Source: Candidatus Obscuribacter phosphatis (GTDB lineage: Bacteria > Cyanobacteriota > Vampirovibrionia > Obscuribacterales > Obscuribacteraceae). Taken from it: a stretch of 64,000 nt of DNA. Positions 16,326-24,756 of the stretch are shown here, piece after piece. Every line of letters starts with the position of its first letter. The first letter of the stretch is position 1. Under the pieces are notes generated by a model that did no database searches, was not told where the DNA came from, and was given only the letters and a program-made list of their open reading frames with translations. The position numbers were made by a program, and so were the translations under genes. The stretch is from assembly GCA_001899315.1 (NCBI GenBank), contig MOYA01000005.1:171994-235993 (forward strand). Direction: 5' to 3'.

Positions 16326-18410
16326 ATGTCGGGAAATACCCAACAGACGAACTCCGGTCCCCCGCGCGCCAAGAAGCTTGCAGTGACGACCTTGCTGCAC
16401 GGCGACACCCTGGTCGACGAATATGCCTGGATGCGCAATCGGGACGACGCCGACCTCATGCCTCATCTGCGTGCCGAAGACGCCTACGCCGATGCCTACA
16501 TGAGCGACACGAACGACCTGCAGGCGGCGCTCTTTGCCGAAATGCGCGGGCGTATGAAAGAAGCCGACACCTCGGTACCCAACCGTCGCGGCCGCTTCCT
16601 CTACTACAGCCGCACCGAAACCGGCAAGCAATATCCGGTTTCCTGCCGCAAGCCCTTGCTTTCCAATGGCAAGAAGGGCGGCCATAAAGAAGGTCCCGAG
16701 CAGATCCTGCTCGACCACAACAAACTGGCCGAAGGCAAGGCCTTCTTCCAGGTCGGTCCGTCCAGCCTCAGCCCCAGCCAGAACTTCCTGGCTTACGCTT
16801 ACGACGACACCGGCTTCCGCCAGTACAAGCTGGTGGTGAAGAACCTGCGCACCGGTCAGACCTCGACTGTTCTGGCTGAGCGCGTCACTTCGGTGGCTTG
16901 GGCCTCCGATAACAAGACTCTCTTCTACACCACCGAGGACGCCGTTACCAAGCGTTCCAACCAGGTCTACAGGCACAAGCTCGGCACCAAGAGCCACGTT
17001 CTCATCAAGGAAGAGAAGAACGAGTTCTTCCGGGTCGGCGTGGCTCGTTCGCGCAGCGGTCGCTACATCTATCTGGAGAGCGAGAGCCACACCACCGGCA
17101 ATATCGCCAGACTGCCGGCCGACAAGCCGCTCGGTCAGTTCAAGACCTTGATGCCGCGCCTTGCCGGCATCAAGTACGATGTCGACGATGACGGCAAGCA
17201 CTTCTATATTCGCACCAATGAAGGAGCCACCGACTTCCGCCTCTTCAAGACGGCGGTGGGCAAGCCGGCTCGTCAGCACTGGCAAGAAGTGGTGCCGCAC
17301 CAGCCCGGCGTGCTGCTCACCGGCTTCCTTCTCTTCAAGGGACATCTGGTTGCTTTCCGCAAAGACACAGGCGTTGTGCGTGTTCAGATCATCGACTTGA
17401 ACGACTTCAATGTCAGCCACGACGTGCAGTTCCCCGAGCCGGTCTACACCGTAGGTTCGGCTGGCAATCTGGAATACGACAGCACCACCCTGCGCCTCAG
17501 CTACCAGTCGCTGGTGACACCGCCATCGGTGCTCGACTACGACATGGGCTCGCGCAGCATGACCACGGTCAAGGTGCAGGAAGTGCCGGGCTATAAGGCG
17601 TCCGACTACGAGAGCAAGCGCCTCTTCGCATCGGCTCCCGACGGCACCCTCGTGCCCATCTCGCTGGTCTACAAGAAGGGCATCAAGCTGAACAACAGCA
17701 ATCCCTTGCATCTGTACGGCTACGGTTCGTACGGCTTCGGACTGCCGACCACTTTCGGCGCAGCGCGGGTTTCCCTGCTCGACCGCGGTTATGTCTACGC
17801 CCTTGCTCATATCAGGGGCGGCGACGAGCTGGGCGAAAGCTGGCGGGCTGACGGCAAGCTCAAGAAGAAGATGAACACCTTCACCGACTTCATCGCTTGC
17901 GCCGAATATCTCATCGCCGAAGGCTACACCTCTTCGCAGTTCATCACCATGGAAGGCGGCAGCGCCGGCGGTCTGCTCATGGGCGCCGTGCTCAACCTGC
18001 GACCCGACCTCTTCAAGGCCGCCATCGTCAAAGTGCCCTTCGTCGACGTGATCAACACCATGCTCGACGAGACGCTGCCGCTCACGGTGGGCGAATTCGA
18101 AGAGTGGGGCAATCCCAAGGTCAAGGAGGACTACGACTACATCCGTCGCTATTCGCCTTACGAGAACATCAATATCGGCGCCTACCCTGCTATCTTGGTC
18201 AAGTCGGCTTTCTACGACAGCCAGGTGATGTACTGGGAACCGGCCAAGTATGTGGCGCGCCTGCGCGACCGCAAGACCGACGACACCCCGCTGCTCTTCA
18301 AGATTCTTCTCGAAGCCGGCGGACACGGCGGCAAGTCTGGGCGCTTCGACGCGCTCAAAGAAACCGCCTTCGACTATGCCTTCCTGCTCAAGCAGGTGGG
18401 CCTGGTCTGA
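16326..18410 (+). CDS. ptrB: Oligopeptidase B-like serine peptidase (S9A)
   Basis: The start follows AAAGGAACTGATT-ATG; 694 residues is the usual PtrB length. The N-terminus (TLLHGDTLVDEYAWMRNRDD) and the beta-propeller lead into the alpha/beta-hydrolase domain. The nucleophile is in GGSAGG (about residue 545), the Asp in AFYDSQVMYWEPAKYV (about 630) and the His in EAGGHGGKSGR (about 667). HIRGGDELGESW is the conserved loop before the nucleophile. PtrB enzymes cut short peptides after basic residues in the cytosol. All catalytic residues are present. With the M1 and M24 enzymes it makes a peptide-degrading neighbourhood. Confidence 0.92.
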   Translation: MSGNTQQTNSGPPRAKKLAVTTLLHGDTLVDEYAWMRNRDDADLMPHLRAEDAYADAYMSDTNDLQAALFAEMRGRMKEADTSVPNRRGRFLYYSRTETGKQYPVSCRKPLLSNGKKGGHKEGPEQILLDHNKLAEGKAFFQVGPSSLSPSQNFLAYAYDDTGFRQYKLVVKNLRTGQTSTVLAERVTSVAWASDNKTLFYTTEDAVTKRSNQVYRHKLGTKSHVLIKEEKNEFFRVGVARSRSGRYIYLESESHTTGNIARLPADKPLGQFKTLMPRLAGIKYDVDDDGKHFYIRTNEGATDFRLFKTAVGKPARQHWQEVVPHQPGVLLTGFLLFKGHLVAFRKDTGVVRVQIIDLNDFNVSHDVQFPEPVYTVGSAGNLEYDSTTLRLSYQSLVTPPSVLDYDMGSRSMTTVKVQEVPGYKASDYESKRLFASAPDGTLVPISLVYKKGIKLNNSNPLHLYGYGSYGFGLPTTFGAARVSLLDRGYVYALAHIRGGDELGESWRADGKLKKKMNTFTDFIACAEYLIAEGYTSSQFITMEGGSAGGLLMGAVLNLRPDLFKAAIVKVPFVDVINTMLDETLPLTVGEFEEWGNPKVKEDYDYIRRYSPYENINIGAYPAILVKSAFYDSQVMYWEPAKYVARLRDRKTDDTPLLFKILLEAGGHGGKSGRFDALKETAFDYAFLLKQVGLV

Positions 18411-18462
18411 CCCGTTAGAGACAAAAAAACGCAACACCAGCCACAAGAAGTGGAATCTGCTC

Positions 18463-18816
18463 ATGACCCAAGTTGGTCTGAAACTGCCCTCGCCCGCCGA
18501 TATCGCCGCCCAGGAAGCGAACGATAAGGCAACCGCAAAAATGACCGTGGGAGAGCGCGCCCGCGCTCTCGCCCAGAGCGTCATCGCCGCCGCCACCGGC
18601 GGTGTCACCTTCAAGAATCGCATCTATCTCTATCGGCACAGCGACCCCGCCTTTGCCGGCGACCGCTACGAAGAAGAGCTGGTGCGCGCTGCCGTTGGCT
18701 ATCTCGTAGCCACCGGTTGGAAAGCGACCTGCCACCGCCCCTGGTTCTGGGAACAGCATGTGGGCAGCAAACCCGGCGACGGCTTCGTCGAGTGGGTGGT
18801 CAAGATCAGCAAGTAA
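18463..18816 (+). CDS. Hypothetical protein (117 aa)
   Basis: The ATG at 18463 (MTQVGLKLPSPADIAAQ) is 52 bases after the ptrB stop; the frame is open further back but overlaps ptrB. The ribosome binding site is weak. The N-terminal half is helical and Ala-rich (AQEANDKATAKMTVGERARALAQ). The second half looks folded (RYEEELVRAAVGYLVATGWKATCHRPWFWEQ). No family recognised. Strong codon bias supports it as real; it likely shares the transcript with ptrB. Confidence 0.65.
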   Translation: MTQVGLKLPSPADIAAQEANDKATAKMTVGERARALAQSVIAAATGGVTFKNRIYLYRHSDPAFAGDRYEEELVRAAVGYLVATGWKATCHRPWFWEQHVGSKPGDGFVEWVVKISK

Positions 18817-18830
18817 GGTGAGGGCAAAAG

Positions 18831-19106
18831 ATGTCTATCTCTTTGTTTATCTCTCTGGCGCTGGCATCTCTAATCGTGTCAGTGCTTGCCGCACTGTTGG
18901 CTAAGACAAACGTCGTGCCGCGCTTCTGCGCACAGCACCCGAACACCTTCCTCATCCTCGCCGCCACCGCGGCAGTTTTCCTGCTCAGCCTGCCCTTCCT
19001 GGTGCATGCTGAAATCGGGGTGGTAAGCGTCTTGGCGAAATGGTTCGCCGTAACGCTTACCCTTTCCTCTTGGAGCTTCGTGCTTTCAGCAATGAAGAGC
19101 AACTGA
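18831..19106 (+). CDS. Small membrane protein (91 aa)
   Basis: It starts 14 bases after the preceding stop, with AAGGTGAGGG upstream. The first helix is ISLFISLALASLIVSVLAALLA, the second FLILAATAAVFLLSLPFLV and the third VVSVLAKWFAVTLTLSSWSF, giving three membrane segments with short polar links. No function can be assigned. It ends at a strong hairpin that separates it from the TerD-VWA gene. Confidence 0.65.
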   Translation: MSISLFISLALASLIVSVLAALLAKTNVVPRFCAQHPNTFLILAATAAVFLLSLPFLVHAEIGVVSVLAKWFAVTLTLSSWSFVLSAMKSN

Positions 19107-19116
19107 AGCCACTTCC

Positions 19117-19145
19117 GGGAGCGGTTCCTGAAACGAACCGCTCCC
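19117..19145 (+). terminator. Terminator hairpin before the TerD-VWA gene
   Basis: GGGAGCGGTTC (19117-19127) pairs perfectly with GAACCGCTCCC (19135-19145), followed by AGTTTTCC. Confidence 0.75.
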
Positions 19146-19174
19146 AGTTTTCCTCTCCACAATCAGGAAAACCA

Positions 19175-20554
19175 ATGAACCAATTACAGAAGGGCGCCAA
19201 CGCGCCAGTTCCCACCGAGAAGTTGACCATCAAAGCCGTCCATGACGGCGCCAACACCGATCTCTCGGCCATCATGCTCAACGCCGCCGGCAAGGTGCGC
19301 AGCGAAGCCGACTTCGTCTTCTACGCCCAGACTCGTTCTCCCGAAGGTTCGGTGAACTATGTCGAGAAGAAGGCGACCGGCAGTCGCTACGAGCACAGCA
19401 TGACGGTCGACCTCAAGGCAGTGCCGGCCGATATCGAACGTATCGAACTCACCCTGACCATCGATCCCGACACGCCGGCCACCTTTGCCCAGGTCAAGAA
19501 CTGCATGGTCAGCCTGCTCGATGCCTCCGGCAAGGAAGTGTCGTGCTTCGCACCGGAAGGCACGGTGGAGAACGCCTTTATCGTGGGCGAACTCTACCGC
19601 CGCAACGGTGTCTGGAAGGTGCGGCATGTGGCCCAAGGCTTCACCGGCGGACTGGGGGCCATCGCCACCCAGTTCGGCATCGAAATCGCCGAAGAAGAAC
19701 CGCAGAAGAAGGAAGCGGCACCGGCTCCCGTCAAGAACAAGATCAGCCTCTCCAAGGCCGACCAGGTCACCGCGGACTTGGAGCGCAAGGGCTCGCGCTT
19801 GGTCAGCCTGCAAAAGGCGGCAGCTGTCTCACTCAAGAAGCACAAGGTGGACGGCATCGTCGCCCGCGTGGTCATGGTTCTCGACGCCTCCGGCTCTACC
19901 AGTCGCATGTGGCCCGACATGATGCAGGGTGTCACCGATCGCCTGGCGACGCTGGCGCTCAATCTGGACGACAACGGCGAACTGGAGTTCTGGGTCTACG
20001 CCAGCAGCTTCAAGAAGTTCGCCACGGTCAGCCTCGGCAACCTGGACGGCTATGTCGCCTCGCTCATGCGCGGTGAAGATGGTTCCAGCGCCGGACGGTC
20101 AGCCAAGGCGCCGGAGAAGAAGAGCGGCGGACTCTTCGGCGGTCTTTTCAGCGGCGGCAGCAGCCTCGCTGCCGGCATCGTTCCCGGTCTGGGCTGGGAG
20201 AACAACGAGCCACCGGTGATGCAGGCCATCATGGACGAGTGCAAGGGCTCCAAGACCATCCCGACGCTCGTCATCTTCGTCACCGACGGCGGCATCGACA
20301 AGGATCGCGCCATCGAGAAGGTGCTCATCGACGCGTCGCGCCACAACATCTTCTGGCAGTTCGTCGGGCTCGGCGGCTCCAGCTACGGCGTACTCGAACG
20401 CTTCGACGAACTGACCGGCCGCCACGTGGACAATGCCGGCTTCTTCGCCATCGACGACTACCGCGACATCAAGGACGAAGAGCTCTACAGCCGCATCATC
20501 CGCGAATTCCCGAAGTGGGTGGACACTGTGCGGGCGAAGGGCATGCTGGTCTGA
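19175..20554 (+). CDS. TerD-domain and von Willebrand A-domain fusion (TerF-like)
   Basis: The ATG at 19175 has AGGA six bases upstream, giving 459 residues. Residues 1 to about 175 form a TerD domain, recognised by SEADFVFYAQTRSPEGSV and ELYRRNGVWKVRHVAQGF. A linker of charged residues and PAPVK follows, then a VWA domain with the MIDAS motif DASGST (about residue 235) and FVTDGGID near residue 368. A Gly/Ser-rich loop (KKSGGLFGGLFSGGSSL) interrupts the VWA domain. TerD domains bind calcium, and TerD plus VWA proteins belong to tellurium-resistance/membrane-stress complexes. TerC is encoded 5 kb downstream. The 3' end of this gene is partly duplicated in the tandem repeat that follows. Confidence 0.88.
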   Translation: MNQLQKGANAPVPTEKLTIKAVHDGANTDLSAIMLNAAGKVRSEADFVFYAQTRSPEGSVNYVEKKATGSRYEHSMTVDLKAVPADIERIELTLTIDPDTPATFAQVKNCMVSLLDASGKEVSCFAPEGTVENAFIVGELYRRNGVWKVRHVAQGFTGGLGAIATQFGIEIAEEEPQKKEAAPAPVKNKISLSKADQVTADLERKGSRLVSLQKAAAVSLKKHKVDGIVARVVMVLDASGSTSRMWPDMMQGVTDRLATLALNLDDNGELEFWVYASSFKKFATVSLGNLDGYVASLMRGEDGSSAGRSAKAPEKKSGGLFGGLFSGGSSLAAGIVPGLGWENNEPPVMQAIMDECKGSKTIPTLVIFVTDGGIDKDRAIEKVLIDASRHNIFWQFVGLGGSSYGVLERFDELTGRHVDNAGFFAIDDYRDIKDEELYSRIIREFPKWVDTVRAKGMLV

Positions 20555-20711
20555 AGGTCCGGCATTAGATCGATGTGCCCGAGCCCGCACAGCAAAGCTA
20601 TGTAAATCCCGGGCGAAGGGCATGTTGGTCTGAAGGTCCGGCATTAGATCGATGTGCCCGAGCCCGCACAGCAGATCTATGTAAATCCCGGGCGAAGGGC
20701 ATCTTGGTCTA
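20532..20711 (+). repeat. 79-bp tandem duplication covering the 3' end of the TerD-VWA gene
   Basis: GGGCGAAGGGCATGCTGGTC begins at 20532. It recurs at 20611 and again, with a few changes, at 20690. The unit is 79 bases, with two full copies and a third of 22 bases. Each copy restates the codons for AKGMLV, and the stop codon is conserved in the first two copies. The copies differ at only a few positions, so the duplication is recent. Confidence 0.92.
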
Positions 20712-20725
20712 TCAGTCTTTAAAGA

Positions 20726-20748
20726 GAGCGCGCCGCCAAGGCGCGCTC
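20726..20748 (+). other. Intercistronic hairpin next to the ribosome binding site
   Basis: GAGCGCGCC (20726-20734) pairs perfectly with GGCGCGCTC (20740-20748) around GCCAA. It is followed at once by TGTGAGGTATCC and the ATG at 20764. There is no T-tract. The arrangement is repeated at 24709-24757. Confidence 0.65.
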
Positions 20749-20763
20749 ATCTGTGAGGTATCC

Positions 20764-21675
20764 ATGGCAGTAAAAGACCTGTTAAACACTCTCAAAGAGC
20801 ACCTGCTGCGCAAACAGCTGACCCTGGCTCAGCTTTCTTACCGAGCTATCCGCTTCGTTTTGAATAAGCACGAGATCCTCTCTCGTGCCTCGGCAATCGC
20901 CTACAGCGCCATGCTCGCCTTCATACCGTTCATCACTCTGGTGATCACGGTGGCAGCCAAGCTGCTTCCCGACCTAGCAGCTGGCGGCGGCAACGCTCCC
21001 GGCTTCACCGGCGGCGATGTCGGCTTGATCCTGAGGAAACTCTTTCCAACCGATGTGGCGGACCTCATCCTCGCCCAACTGGCACATATTCAGACCCAGC
21101 CGAGCCTAGGGGTGATTAGCATCACTCTCTTTCTGGCGGTCTGGACCTCGACAAGCCTCTTTTCAGAGGTAATCAACTCACTCAATCGCATCCTCGCGGT
21201 GAGCGAAGCCCGCTCATACTGGCGCCTCCAGCTGACAGCGATAGCGCTTGTTCTCATGCAAGCCGGGCTCTTCACTTTCGCCTTCGTTTCCATACTGGTC
21301 GGTCCCAAACTGACCCAGTGGCTGGCTCTCTCGGGCTGGCTTCTGCTCGGCGCCACAGCGCTGCATTGGCTTCTGCTCTTTGCGGTAATCTACGCCAGCT
21401 TCGCCCTCACCTTCCACTTCGGTCCATCGCTTCACAAGAGGACCGGACGCAAACATTGGGTGTCTCCCGGCGCCACTTTTGGCACCGTGGTATTCCTTCT
21501 GGCCACCTCGGGCTTTCGCTACTACCTGGAACATTTCGCCAACTACCGCACCGCCTACGGCTCTCTCGGGGGCTTGATGATGCTTATGGTCTGGTTCTGG
21601 CTGATGAGCCTGGTCCTGCTAATCTCTGCCGAAATCAACAAGCTGGCGGCGATGGCAGAGAATCACAAGAAATAG
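20764..21675 (+). CDS. YihY/virulence factor BrkB family membrane protein
   Basis: The ATG at 20764 follows GAGGTATCC; the open frame upstream only reflects the 79-bp repeats. It has 303 residues and about six helices. The family pattern is clear: AIAYSAMLAFIPFITLVI near the N-terminus, VWTSTSLFSEVINSLNRIL in the middle, and ANYRTAYGSLGGLMMLMVWFWLMSLVLLISAEIN at the end. Proteins of this family were once mis-named ribonuclease BN; they are integral membrane proteins of uncertain transport function. Confidence 0.9.
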   Translation: MAVKDLLNTLKEHLLRKQLTLAQLSYRAIRFVLNKHEILSRASAIAYSAMLAFIPFITLVITVAAKLLPDLAAGGGNAPGFTGGDVGLILRKLFPTDVADLILAQLAHIQTQPSLGVISITLFLAVWTSTSLFSEVINSLNRILAVSEARSYWRLQLTAIALVLMQAGLFTFAFVSILVGPKLTQWLALSGWLLLGATALHWLLLFAVIYASFALTFHFGPSLHKRTGRKHWVSPGATFGTVVFLLATSGFRYYLEHFANYRTAYGSLGGLMMLMVWFWLMSLVLLISAEINKLAAMAENHKK

Positions 21676-22198
21676 CCAAGAGGAGTAAACGCTTGCAGTT
21701 CAGAAGGCATGAGAAGGTCCAACCTCCATGCCTTTCCTTTTCCGCAATCTTACTACATCATATAAGATCTATTGCGAGATATAAAGACGTTAGCACCGTA
21801 ACCGCCACCATGACATCAAAATCACGCCGCCCGCTCAATCATCCGAGAACCAATCCAGGCCCAAGTTTGGCCTAGCAGTCGGCCGACTAAAGCGAGTAAA
21901 ATCCTTTCTAAAAGTCATCAACGAAAGATTACGGAAAGAGAAAAGAAAGACAGCCGAAACGCTGAGTATACCTTAGATACAGCCGAAACCCCGCACTAGC
22001 CGCGCCACCCTGACAACACCAAATCTGGTGGCAATTTAGCTCGGTTTTGTTCACAGCACGTTCACATAGAAACGAATCCCGACCCTGTCAGAGACTGCAA
22101 TACAAGCAAATTTGACAGTTCCCAGCTATGGCACCTAGAAATACTGGGGCAAGCGACCGCGTCAGCCAAATTCAGGAAAGGCTTGCGTTGCGCCAGTC

Positions 22199-22220
22199 AT
22201 TTGCATAACTATGCATACAT
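22199..22220. repeat. 22-bp direct repeat, copy 1 (TTGCATAACTATGCATACAT core)
   Basis: Identical to 22580-22601. It contains nested palindromic words (TATGCATA, ATGCAT) and lies upstream of the 22721 gene. It could be a binding site for a dimeric regulator. Confidence 0.7.
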
Positions 22221-22579
22221 TGTTTTTCGCAACTATCTATCTTTGCAACCCACCTTAAGAACCTTCCCACTACCACCACCACCGCCACCACACCGCAGCT
22301 CCAACTGCATAGGCTAAACCGGCTCTCTAGGCGCTATATAAAGGAACGCCGAGGCTAATTCTTAAGGGAAAGTAAAGGGCTAGCATAAACCGCGCCAGTG
22401 TAAATTCACCGGATGCGGTGGCGCGACAAGGCTAGTTTTCAATCCAATTTTGGCAAAGGCTAGCAATCCCGCCCCTCTAGAAAGCCGCACCAAGCCAAAA
22501 CAAGCCCAGGCAAGGCATCCTTTCGCCAGTTTTTCGGGGCATGCAGTCAGATTTAAGGAAAACTTGCAAACGTTCCCTT

Positions 22580-22601
22580 ATTTGCATAACTATGCATACA
22601 T
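22580..22601. repeat. 22-bp direct repeat, copy 2
   Basis: Identical to 22199-22220, and followed by further TGCATATTCATAAC-like sequence. It lies about 120 bases upstream of the start codon at 22721, in the position expected of an operator. Confidence 0.7.
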
Positions 22602-22720
22602 GCATATTCATAACTTTCCATACCAGCAAACCTTAATTCAAACCCAGTCCATTCCCACCGCAATTTCCTAAGTCCCGCCCAGATACCCATCTGAGCGGTT
22701 CCATAACGAAAGGAGTAATT

Positions 22721-23752
22721 ATGCTTCTTGGCTATGGTGTTGCCCTTCTTATCTTGCGCGAACTATATCTTCTCTGGAAAGATCGCTACGCAGAACCCGA
22801 CGCCCACAAGTCGATCTTTAAGATTGCCCGGGACGCCTGCCTACCCAACTCAAGCCAAGGCTCCGCGAGAAGCCTTGAGCAGCCGGGGTTGGCAAGAAGC
22901 ATCGAGTTCACTCGACAGTTCATAAAAAGGGATCGCGAACTTTACGGTGATGTTCATGTCTACCGACTGCGCAATATCAGATGTATGGGCGAATTGCTGG
23001 CCCAAGATCATCAGCGTCAGTCAGCCGCCGCCTGGTTCTATTATGGATTGCGGATCATCGACGAACTCGGTCGTCCTATCCATAAAGATGTAGACGAATT
23101 TGAACTGGCAGTTGCACGTTTCGAACTAGACGGCAAACAAGCCGATCTGGCTCTGAAAACCCTGCAAAGACTGCTGGATCGCTTCGACCAGGAAAAGCGC
23201 GAAAAGGACCCTGCCCTGCATTTGGAAGTTCTCAAGCTGCGAGCAATTGCAGCAAGGGTGCTACCTCAGGAAGCTGTCGAACAGGCCTCGCTGGAGCTTC
23301 TCGAATGGACCGAACATTATTTCGGGCTCGAGAGCGCCGAGGTGAAAAACATACTTCGTGTCATTTCAGAACCAAGTGATTCGGCATCCATGTTCCGCAG
23401 ACAACTGAGACTTCTCGAACATCTGGAAGAGACGTCTCTACTGGTCGGCGACGAGACCCTCGCCACCGCCCAGAGCCTCGACGAACTGGCTGCTTTTTGT
23501 GCTTTAAGAAAAAGCACCGGTGCAGTGCCCAACCTCGACCCTTCTGGTCCTTTAAGAGAACGCGCCGAACAGATCCGCGCCCTTCTGCGCGTCAAGCGAA
23601 GAGGAGCCGAATCAGCCGACAAGGACGATATCGACCTGGCGGCGCGCTTCTACGAGACCAGGAACCGTCCTGGCGACGGCACCACTGCCTTCCACCTGCG
23701 AAAACAACTCAAACAACGAGAGACCCATCATGACGACCGAAACCAAGTCTAA
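22721..23752 (+). CDS. TPR-like helical protein with N-terminal hydrophobic anchor
   Basis: The start has a strong AAAGGAG site. The 343-residue protein opens with a short hydrophobic segment (MLLGYGVALLILRELYLLW), then is helical throughout: RSIEFTRQFIKRDRELYGDVHVYRLRN, SAAAWFYYGLRIIDELG, ALKTLQRLLDRFDQEKREK and FRRQLRLLEHLEETSLLVGD, in the style of degenerate tetratricopeptide repeats. It overlaps the next gene by 23 bases and is therefore probably translationally coupled to it. The exact function is unknown; its operon runs into TerC. Confidence 0.7.
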   Translation: MLLGYGVALLILRELYLLWKDRYAEPDAHKSIFKIARDACLPNSSQGSARSLEQPGLARSIEFTRQFIKRDRELYGDVHVYRLRNIRCMGELLAQDHQRQSAAAWFYYGLRIIDELGRPIHKDVDEFELAVARFELDGKQADLALKTLQRLLDRFDQEKREKDPALHLEVLKLRAIAARVLPQEAVEQASLELLEWTEHYFGLESAEVKNILRVISEPSDSASMFRRQLRLLEHLEETSLLVGDETLATAQSLDELAAFCALRKSTGAVPNLDPSGPLRERAEQIRALLRVKRRGAESADKDDIDLAARFYETRNRPGDGTTAFHLRKQLKQRETHHDDRNQV

Positions 23753-24695
23753 TGTTCTGACGCCCCTCTTTGTCGAGACCTTCAAAATCCTTCTGGAAGA
23801 CTCCCGCACCGACGCGACTCGGCTGTCCAGGCTGCGCGAACTCTTCAAGAAGTTCGGTCTGACCAGCTACCGCACCGAGTCGCCCTTCAAGCCCAAGGAA
23901 ATCGAGATCGACAAGGACAAGCTCTACAGCATTGTCTATCGCCGCCGGCTGGCGAGGGCGCTTCTGGCTCCGCGTCCCTCTCCCTATGTCTACCACACGC
24001 TCTCCATGGACGCCGACGTGCTCAACTCGCCCACCGGGCGTGAGTACATCGAGGCCCTCAGCCGCTACATGGCCGAGATCATGACCGCCAAGCTGGGCGA
24101 ACTTGCTCCCGAGCAGGTGCTCATGGTCAGCCGCCTGACGCCGGAAGACCTGGTCGACTTCCTCTCCCAGCACAAGCTCTACGAGCTGGAGGGCGACAAG
24201 CTGAGCGAATTCATCCTGCGCCGCATGGTCGAGAAGAGCATCGACCGCAATCCGCTCTTCCTCAAGATCAAGGAAGACCTGGCTGAGACGGCGGAGAGCG
24301 CGCGCAGCGAACTGGCCCGCACCATGCAGGAGCACCGGGAGACGCACTTCAAGGACTTCAGCGACAAGCTCGGCAAGATCGTCGAGGAAGCGACCCGGCA
24401 GTGCGACGCCTATATCGAGGTGCTCAAGACCGAGAGCGCCGAGCGTGCCGAAAAGGAGCGCCTCAAGAAGGAAGAGGAGGAGCGCATCGCCCTGGCCAAC
24501 GCCGGCAAGAGCGAAGACGATCTCTTCCGCGAGGCGGTGATCGCAAGAGAGCGGCAGTGGCGCAAGGACAACCCGACCCATCCCCTGGTCAAGTGGCTGA
24601 TGCTCACCGGCGGTCTGGCCATCACCCTGGGCATGCTTTTCTTCGGCGAAGTGAACGGCACCAATCTGTACGAGCTCCTCGGCAGCAACGAGTAG
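23730..24695 (+). CDS. Coiled-coil protein with C-terminal membrane anchor
   Basis: The ATG overlaps the end of the preceding gene. The protein has 321 residues. An N-terminal folded region (LFVETFKILLEDSRTDATR, IVYRRRLARALLAPRPSPYV) is followed by EQVLMVSRLTPEDLVDFL. A long charged coiled coil covers about residues 175-275 (AETAESARSELARTMQEH, AERAEKERLKKEEEERIAL). A single hydrophobic helix near the end (KWLMLTGGLAITLGMLFFG) leaves a short tail. It would sit in the cytosol tethered to the inner membrane. No named family is recognised. A segment resembles the next gene's product. Confidence 0.7.
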   Translation: MTTETKSNVLTPLFVETFKILLEDSRTDATRLSRLRELFKKFGLTSYRTESPFKPKEIEIDKDKLYSIVYRRRLARALLAPRPSPYVYHTLSMDADVLNSPTGREYIEALSRYMAEIMTAKLGELAPEQVLMVSRLTPEDLVDFLSQHKLYELEGDKLSEFILRRMVEKSIDRNPLFLKIKEDLAETAESARSELARTMQEHRETHFKDFSDKLGKIVEEATRQCDAYIEVLKTESAERAEKERLKKEEEERIALANAGKSEDDLFREAVIARERQWRKDNPTHPLVKWLMLTGGLAITLGMLFFGEVNGTNLYELLGSNE

Positions 24696-24708
24696 CCTGA
24701 CAAACCAA

Positions 24709-24738
24709 GGCGGAGGCGGTTAATCAACCGCCTCTGCC
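24709..24738 (+). other. Intercistronic hairpin next to the ribosome binding site
   Basis: GGCGGAGGCGGTT (24709-24721) pairs with AACCGCCTCTGCC (24726-24738) around AATC, with a single G.T. CATCATTTGCGAGGTATCT then leads to the ATG at 24757. It has the same layout as the hairpin at 20726-20748. Confidence 0.65.
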
Positions 24739-24756
24739 ATCATTTGCGAGGTATCT

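Larger units (their letters stand above)
21676..22720. other. 1-kb non-coding region with repeated palindromic motifs
   Basis: No credible gene is present. There is a hairpin CACCAAATCTGGTG at about 22017, another with CGCGCCA/TGGCGCG flanking GTGTAAATTCAC at about 22390-22425, and a TATATAAAGG segment near 22338 that could be a -10 region. A 22-bp sequence is duplicated at 22199 and 22580 (listed separately). CTAGCCGCGCCA at 21996 also occurs in another non-coding leader at 52318. The region probably carries the promoter of the operon starting at 22721. Confidence 0.55.

Noticed and set aside
22450-22671. 73-codon frame containing the second 22-bp repeat
   Set aside because: Low-complexity composition, no Shine-Dalgarno site, and lies in a regulatory-looking region.
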